A DNA stretch of 9,320 bases from Burkholderiales bacterium. Lineage in GTDB: Bacteria; Pseudomonadota; Gammaproteobacteria; Burkholderiales; Burkholderiaceae_F. The translations under genes and the position numbers were made by a program. The DNA lies in assembly GCA_021298875.1 (NCBI GenBank), contig JAJTHJ010000346.1, forward strand, positions 1 through 9,320, given 5' to 3'. The first letter of the stretch is position 1, and each line of letters opens with the position of its first letter. Under the pieces are notes generated by a model that saw only the letters and a program-made list of their open reading frames with translations, was not told where the DNA came from and ran no database searches. Below are positions 6,226-9,320 of the stretch, piece after piece.

Positions 6226-6741
6226 GTGACTGACCGCGCAGCGCCGGCCGATCTGGTCGCGCTGGGGCGGCTGCGCGGTGCTTACGGTGTGCGCGGCTGG
6301 GTGCGGCTGGAGCCGTACGCGGCCGAGGCCACGGTACTGCTGGCTACGCGCCGTTGGTGGTTGATGCAGGTCACGCCGCAGCCGCTGCAAGTGGCCGGCT
6401 GCCGTCGCCAGGGCGCGTCACTGGTGGCCAAATGGCAGGGCTGCGAAACGCCTGAGGCTGCCGAAGCGCTGAAGGGTCTGGAGATCGCGGTGGCGCGGGC
6501 GCATTTCCCGGCGCTGCCCGATGGCGAGCACTACTGGGTCGATCTCATCGGCGCCACGGTGGTCAACCGCGAGGGCGAAGCACTCGGGATCGTGCAGGGC
6601 TTGCGCAACAACGGTGCGCACGACCTGCTGGAAGTGGAAGGGGAGGGCGCCTCGATCCTGATTCCGATGGTGCCCGCTTACGTGGATGAAGTGGACGCGG
6701 CCGGCCGCACGATCCGGGTGGACTGGCAACGCGATTGGTAG
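6226..6741 (+). CDS. rimM: Ribosome maturation factor RimM
   Basis: A 171-residue RimM, which binds free 30S particles through S19 and is needed for correct 16S rRNA 3'-domain maturation. The N-terminal RimM domain shows LGRLRGAYGVRGWVRLEPY (residues 13-31). The linker WVDLIGATVVN leads into the C-terminal PRC-barrel domain, with VQGLRNNGAHDLLEV (123-137) and ILIPMVPAYV (144-153). The start is GTG at 6226, one base after the rpsP stop; no good ribosome-binding site is present, so translation is probably coupled to rpsP. The product ends with the typical aspartate/tryptophan-rich tail IRVDWQRDW. Gene order with rpsP upstream and trmD downstream supports the call. Confidence 0.96.
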   Translation: MTDRAAPADLVALGRLRGAYGVRGWVRLEPYAAEATVLLATRRWWLMQVTPQPLQVAGCRRQGASLVAKWQGCETPEAAEALKGLEIAVARAHFPALPDGEHYWVDLIGATVVNREGEALGIVQGLRNNGAHDLLEVEGEGASILIPMVPAYVDEVDAAGRTIRVDWQRDW

Positions 6742-6752
6742 CGGGAGGCGGC

Positions 6753-7523
6753 GTGCGGTTCGATGTGATCACGCTCTTCCCCGAGATGTTGCGGGTGTTG
6801 ACCGACTGCGGCATCACCCGGCGCGCTCATGAGGGCGGGTTGTGGCAACTGGCGACGTGGAACCCGCGCGAGTTCACGTCGGATGCGCACCGGACGGTCG
6901 ATGATCGGCCGTTTGGCGGCGGGCCGGGCATGGTGATGCTGGCCGAGCCGCTGGCGCAGGCGGTCGAAGCGGCGCAGGCGGCGCAGCGGGCGGCGGGTGT
7001 GCAGCGGCCCCGCGTGCTGGCATTTGCCGCCTCGGGGCTGCCGCTTACGGATGCCAAGGTGCGCCGCTGGGCGGGCGAAGGCGGCGGGGCGGTGCTGGTG
7101 TGCGGCCGCTACGAGGGCATCGATCAACGCTTCCTCGATGAGTACGTGGACGAGGAGGTATCGATCGGCGACTTCGTGTTGTCGGGCGGCGAAGTGGCGG
7201 CGCTGGCGTTGATCGACGCTGTCGTGCGCCACTTGCCCGGTGCACTGAAGGAGCCTTCGGCGGCCGACGAGTCGTTTGCCGACGGGCTGCTCGACGCCCC
7301 GCAGTACACCCGGCCGGAGGTGTGGCGCGGGCGCTCGGTGCCGGAGGTGTTGCTCTCCGGTCACCACGCGCAGATCGCCGCATGGCGGCGGCGGCAGGCG
7401 CTGGTGCGCACGGCGCAGCGGCGGCCCGAGCTGCTGCAAACGGCGCGCGCCTCGGGCAGAATCGGGCCCGCGGAAGAGTCGTGGCTCGATGCCGCAGCGG
7501 CGTCGGGTGAAGTGAAGAAGTAA
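6753..7523 (+). CDS. trmD: tRNA (guanine-N1-)-methyltransferase TrmD
   Basis: A 256-residue SPOUT-family enzyme that methylates G37 of tRNAs with S-adenosylmethionine, preventing +1 frameshifting. Conserved blocks are FDVITLFPEM (3-12), DDRPFGGGPGMVM (50-62), VCGRYEGIDQRF (116-127), the knot loop SIGDFVLSGGE (137-147) and YTRPEVWRG (185-193). Arg159 aligns with Arg154 of the E. coli enzyme. The position of the E. coli catalytic Asp169 reads Glu173 here (sequence ADESF instead of EDSF), with Asp172 just before it. The GTG at 6753 is chosen from the family N-terminus and GGGAGG at 6743-6748; a TTG at 6735 in the same frame would overlap rimM. It lies 11 bases after rimM. Confidence 0.97.
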   Translation: MRFDVITLFPEMLRVLTDCGITRRAHEGGLWQLATWNPREFTSDAHRTVDDRPFGGGPGMVMLAEPLAQAVEAAQAAQRAAGVQRPRVLAFAASGLPLTDAKVRRWAGEGGGAVLVCGRYEGIDQRFLDEYVDEEVSIGDFVLSGGEVAALALIDAVVRHLPGALKEPSAADESFADGLLDAPQYTRPEVWRGRSVPEVLLSGHHAQIAAWRRRQALVRTAQRRPELLQTARASGRIGPAEESWLDAAAASGEVKK

Positions 7524-7559
7524 GTTGTACGGCCCCATCCTCTGGGCGGCATGACAAAA

Positions 7560-7574
7560 GGCGCATCCCGCGCC
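7560..7574 (+). other. Small GC hairpin in the rplS leader
   Basis: The 88-base gap between trmD and rplS contains GGCGC (7560-7564) and GCGCC (7570-7574) around the loop ATCCC. A second weak stem, CCCA (7534-7537) with TGGG (7543-7546), lies upstream. The position in front of rplS would allow mRNA processing or L19-linked control, but the 5-bp stem alone is weak evidence in GC-rich DNA. Confidence 0.35.
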
Positions 7575-7611
7575 AAAGCCGGCACCACGATGGTTTGTTT
7601 GGAGCAAGACC

Positions 7612-7992
7612 ATGGATGTCATCCAGCAGCTTGAGAACGAAGAGATCGCCCGCCTGACTTCCGGCAAGACCCTGCCGGACTTCGGCCCCGGCGACACGGT
7701 GATCGTGCACGTCAACGTGGTCGAGGGCACGCGCAAGCGCGTACAGGCCTACGAGGGTGTGGTGATCGCCAGGCGCAATCGCGGGCTCAACAGCTCGTTC
7801 ATCGTGCGCAAGGTTTCCAGCGGTGAAGGTGTGGAGCGCACGTTCCAACTGTATGCGCCGTCGATCGCCTCGATCGAGGTCAAGCGCCGCGGTGCGGTGC
7901 GGCGCGCCAAGCTCTACTACCTGCGCGACCGCTCGGGCAAGTCCGCGCGCATCCGCGAAAAGCTCGCGCACAAGAGCGACGCTGCCGAGTAG
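7612..7992 (+). CDS. rplS: 50S ribosomal protein L19
   Basis: A 126-residue L19, a large-subunit protein at the 30S-50S interface near helix 14 of 16S rRNA. The whole chain matches the family: IQQLENEEI (4-12), FGPGDTVIVHVNVVEGTRKRVQ, YEGVVIARRNRGLNSSFIVRK, then ERTFQLYAPSI and RRAKLYYLRDRSGKSARI near the C-terminus. ATG 7612 is set by the family N-terminus and GGAG at 7601-7604, 7 bases upstream. The 88 bases separating it from trmD are the longest gap in this operon, so extra control of L19 level is possible. Its TAG stop is directly followed by the ATG of the Nudix gene. Confidence 0.98.
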   Translation: MDVIQQLENEEIARLTSGKTLPDFGPGDTVIVHVNVVEGTRKRVQAYEGVVIARRNRGLNSSFIVRKVSSGEGVERTFQLYAPSIASIEVKRRGAVRRAKLYYLRDRSGKSARIREKLAHKSDAAE

Positions 7993-8706
7993 ATGTCGGC
8001 AGCCGGTGCGGGCGCCGTGCGGCGCCCGCCCTTCGATCCCGAGCTCGTCCCGCTCGATCCGGAATTCGACGACCCGGCCGCCCGCGGCGCGCCGATGCCG
8101 GCGCACGCGCTGACGGTGCCGGCGCTGCGCGCGCGCTTTGCCGCGCCGCTGGCGTGGCAGCCCGAGATCGTCACCGATGGGCGGCTCTTCAATCTCGATG
8201 CGCCGCCGCGCCCGGCCGCGGTACTCGTACCGCTGGTCGCGCGCCCGCAGGGCGTGACCGTGTTGCTGACCGAGCGCACCGCGCACCTGCACGACCACGC
8301 CGGACAGATCAGCTTTCCCGGCGGGCGCATCGAGCACGACGACGAAAGCCCGGTGCACGCGGCGCTGCGCGAAACCGAAGAGGAAATCGGCCTCGGGCCG
8401 GCGGCGGTGGAGATCATCGGCGCGCTGCCGGAGTACGTCACCTCCACCAGCTACCGGGTCACGCCGGTGGTTGGTGTGGTCGAACGGCCGTTCGACCTGC
8501 GGCTCGACAGCTTCGAGGTCGCGGAGGCTTTCGAGGTGCCGCTTGCCTTCCTGATGAACCCGGCCTTTCACGAGCGGCGCGCGATCGACTTCGCCGGCAC
8601 GCGGCGCCGCTTCTACGCGATGCCGTACACGGCGGCGCGGCGCTACTTCATCTGGGGCGCGACCGCGGCGATGCTGCGTAACTTCTATCGTTTTCTGTCG
8701 GCGTAG
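7993..8706 (+). CDS. Nudix hydrolase, CoA-pyrophosphatase type (NudL-like)
   Basis: A 237-residue Nudix hydrolase expected to cleave the pyrophosphate of coenzyme A or its derivatives. The motif LLTERTAHLHDHAGQISFPGG (91-111) resembles the CoA-specific signature LLTxR[SA]xxxRxxxGxxxFPGG, with Thr96 and His100 at the Ser/Ala and Arg positions. The Nudix box continues with Arg126-Glu127 and the metal-binding Glu129-Glu130-Glu131 followed by Ile-Gly. Glu118 lies one residue further from the glycine than in the textbook box, as in E. coli NudL. The proposed ATG is on the base after the rplS stop and has no ribosome-binding site, so it would rely on coupling. A GTG at 8017 (residue 9) is a realistic alternative, since family similarity begins around residue 12 (PPFDPELVP). 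A strong hairpin at 8008-8029 covers this zone. Confidence 0.92.
   Translation: MSAAGAGAVRRPPFDPELVPLDPEFDDPAARGAPMPAHALTVPALRARFAAPLAWQPEIVTDGRLFNLDAPPRPAAVLVPLVARPQGVTVLLTERTAHLHDHAGQISFPGGRIEHDDESPVHAALRETEEEIGLGPAAVEIIGALPEYVTSTSYRVTPVVGVVERPFDLRLDSFEVAEAFEVPLAFLMNPAFHERRAIDFAGTRRRFYAMPYTAARRYFIWGATAAMLRNFYRFLSA
8008..8029 (+). other. GC-only 9-bp hairpin just after rplS, in the Nudix 5' end
   Basis: GCGGGCGCC (8008-8016) and GGCGCCCGC (8021-8029) are perfect inverse complements around the loop GTGC. The stem starts 16 bases after the rplS stop codon and 13 bases after the proposed Nudix ATG codon. The alternative GTG start at 8017 sits in the loop. The following bases are CCTTCG with no T run, so classical termination is doubtful. 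It could lower Nudix translation or protect the rplS 3' end from exonucleases. Confidence 0.6.
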
Positions 8707-8720
8707 CGCGCGGCACTGCC

Positions 8721-8726
8721 TACAAT
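8721..8726 (+). promoter_or_regulatory. Possible -10 box (TACAAT) before the AmpE/CbiB-like gene
   Basis: TACAAT is identical to the -10 of the rpsP promoter and lies 31 bases ahead of the GTG at 8757, in the only gap between the Nudix gene and the membrane protein gene. The -35 region at the right distance (TCGGCG at 8698-8703, inside the end of the Nudix gene) is poor. This may be an internal promoter of the operon, but the evidence is only one hexamer. Confidence 0.3.
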
Positions 8727-8756
8727 CCGCGGCCAGCGCGCACCGACCTTGCTGCC

Positions 8757-9320
8757 GTGGCCTTCATCGCTCTCGTCATCGCCTTTGCGCTCGAACAGTT
8801 CCGGCCGCTGCCGGCGCGTTCGGTGTTGAACGCGTTCGTCGAGGCTCTGGCGGCCGGTGCCGAGCGGCGGCTCAATGCGGGACAGCCGCGGCACGGAAAA
8901 CTCGCCTGGTGGTTGCTGGTCGGCGGCGCAGCACTCGCGACGTTTGCGATCCACGAGGTGCTGCTATGGCTCGGCTGGTGGGCGGCGCTGCCGTTTTCGG
9001 TGCTGGTGCTGTACCTGTCGGCGGGCTTCCGCAAGTTCAGCCACCCGTACAAGGAGATTCGGCTCGCCATCGAGCGCGGCGACTTCGACGGCGCGCGCCA
9101 TGAGCTGACCGCGTGGAAGCGCGCCGAGCAGCCGGAGTACGACGGCACGGCGCTGGAGCTGGACGAGACGATCCGCCAGACGCTGGCGCACGGGCTGATG
9201 CAGACGCAACGGCACGTCTTCGGTGTGCTCTTCTGGTATGCGCTTCTCGGCTGGGCCATCGGCCCCGCCGGGGCGGTGGTTTACGGTCTGGCGATGGCGC
9301 TCGCCTGGTACTGGAACCGG
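8757..9320 (+). CDS. CobD/CbiB-AmpE family inner membrane protein (3' partial)
   Basis: The first 188 residues of a membrane protein whose full family length is about 300 or more; the frame is open to the right edge. The start GTG at 8757 gives MAFIALVIAFALEQFRPL, the typical N-terminus, and no other start codon lies in frame upstream as far as the Nudix stop. No ribosome-binding site is visible. Hydrophobic segments lie near residues 2-12, 51-65, 69-85 and 155-187. The block HVFGVLFWYALLGWAIGP (154-171) resembles AmpE (APLFWLIVGGTWGP) more than the ENTVDG-containing region of true adenosylcobinamide-phosphate synthase CbiB, whose motif I do not see. A cobalamin role is therefore doubtful. 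AmpE is linked to beta-lactamase regulation in enterobacteria, but the function of the betaproteobacterial members is not established. Confidence 0.85.
   Translation, partial: MAFIALVIAFALEQFRPLPARSVLNAFVEALAAGAERRLNAGQPRHGKLAWWLLVGGAALATFAIHEVLLWLGWWAALPFSVLVLYLSAGFRKFSHPYKEIRLAIERGDFDGARHELTAWKRAEQPEYDGTALELDETIRQTLAHGLMQTQRHVFGVLFWYALLGWAIGPAGAVVYGLAMALAWYWNR

Noticed and set aside
7045..8571. Minus-strand open frame of 508 codons opposite trmD, rplS and the Nudix gene
   Set aside because: It spans three conserved genes on the other strand and has a biased Arg/Pro/Ala composition, so it is not a gene.
1..9320. CRISPR array, insertion sequence, phage or toxin-antitoxin system
   Set aside because: No regularly spaced repeats, transposase or integrase genes, terminal inverted repeats or small paired genes were seen; base composition and codon use look uniform along the window.

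Overview
The window looks like high-GC chromosomal DNA of a betaproteobacterium, most likely Burkholderiales or a near relative. This rests on the gene order rpsP-rimM-trmD-rplS followed by a CoA-pyrophosphatase-type Nudix gene and a CobD/CbiB-AmpE-like membrane protein gene, on strong GC preference at third codon positions, and on TACAAT-type -10 boxes. No species can be named. I saw no tRNA, rRNA, CRISPR array, insertion sequence or prophage gene. No gene-free stretch exceeds 300 bases.

Left part (1-5455, + strand). The window opens inside a large DmdC-type acyl-CoA dehydrogenase gene that lacks its 5' end. A 159-base gap rich in TATCG repeats follows. Next comes a compact cluster: a minimal rubrerythrin without a rubredoxin domain, an HdrD/GlpC-like protein with two ferredoxin-type clusters and two CCG-type domains, a cysteine-free DUF3501 protein, and a PA0069-type radical SAM protein. 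Two perfect hairpins sit between the rubrerythrin and iron-sulfur genes. I infer that the first three form a peroxide or oxidative-stress electron-transfer module, in which the iron-sulfur protein supplies electrons that the rubrerythrin cannot relay itself. The radical SAM gene is 3 bases downstream and probably co-transcribed, with an unknown role.

Middle (5456-5939). A TM2-domain membrane protein gene lies on the minus strand. Its stop codon directly abuts the radical SAM stop codon. It diverges from rpsP across 97 bases that hold a good rpsP promoter and a weaker, overlapping minus-strand promoter candidate.

Right part (5940-9320, + strand). This is the classical ribosome and tRNA-maturation operon: S16 (rpsP), 16S maturation factor RimM (rimM), tRNA m1G37 methyltransferase (trmD) and L19 (rplS). 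A Nudix hydrolase gene starts on the base after the rplS stop, and a GC-only hairpin lies at its 5' end. The last gene, an AmpE/CbiB-family membrane protein, begins behind a TACAAT box and runs off the window.

Most proteins belong to known families. The least understood parts are the rubrerythrin/iron-sulfur/DUF3501 module with its RNA hairpins and upstream repeats, the Glu at the expected catalytic Asp position of TrmD, and the hairpin covering the Nudix start.
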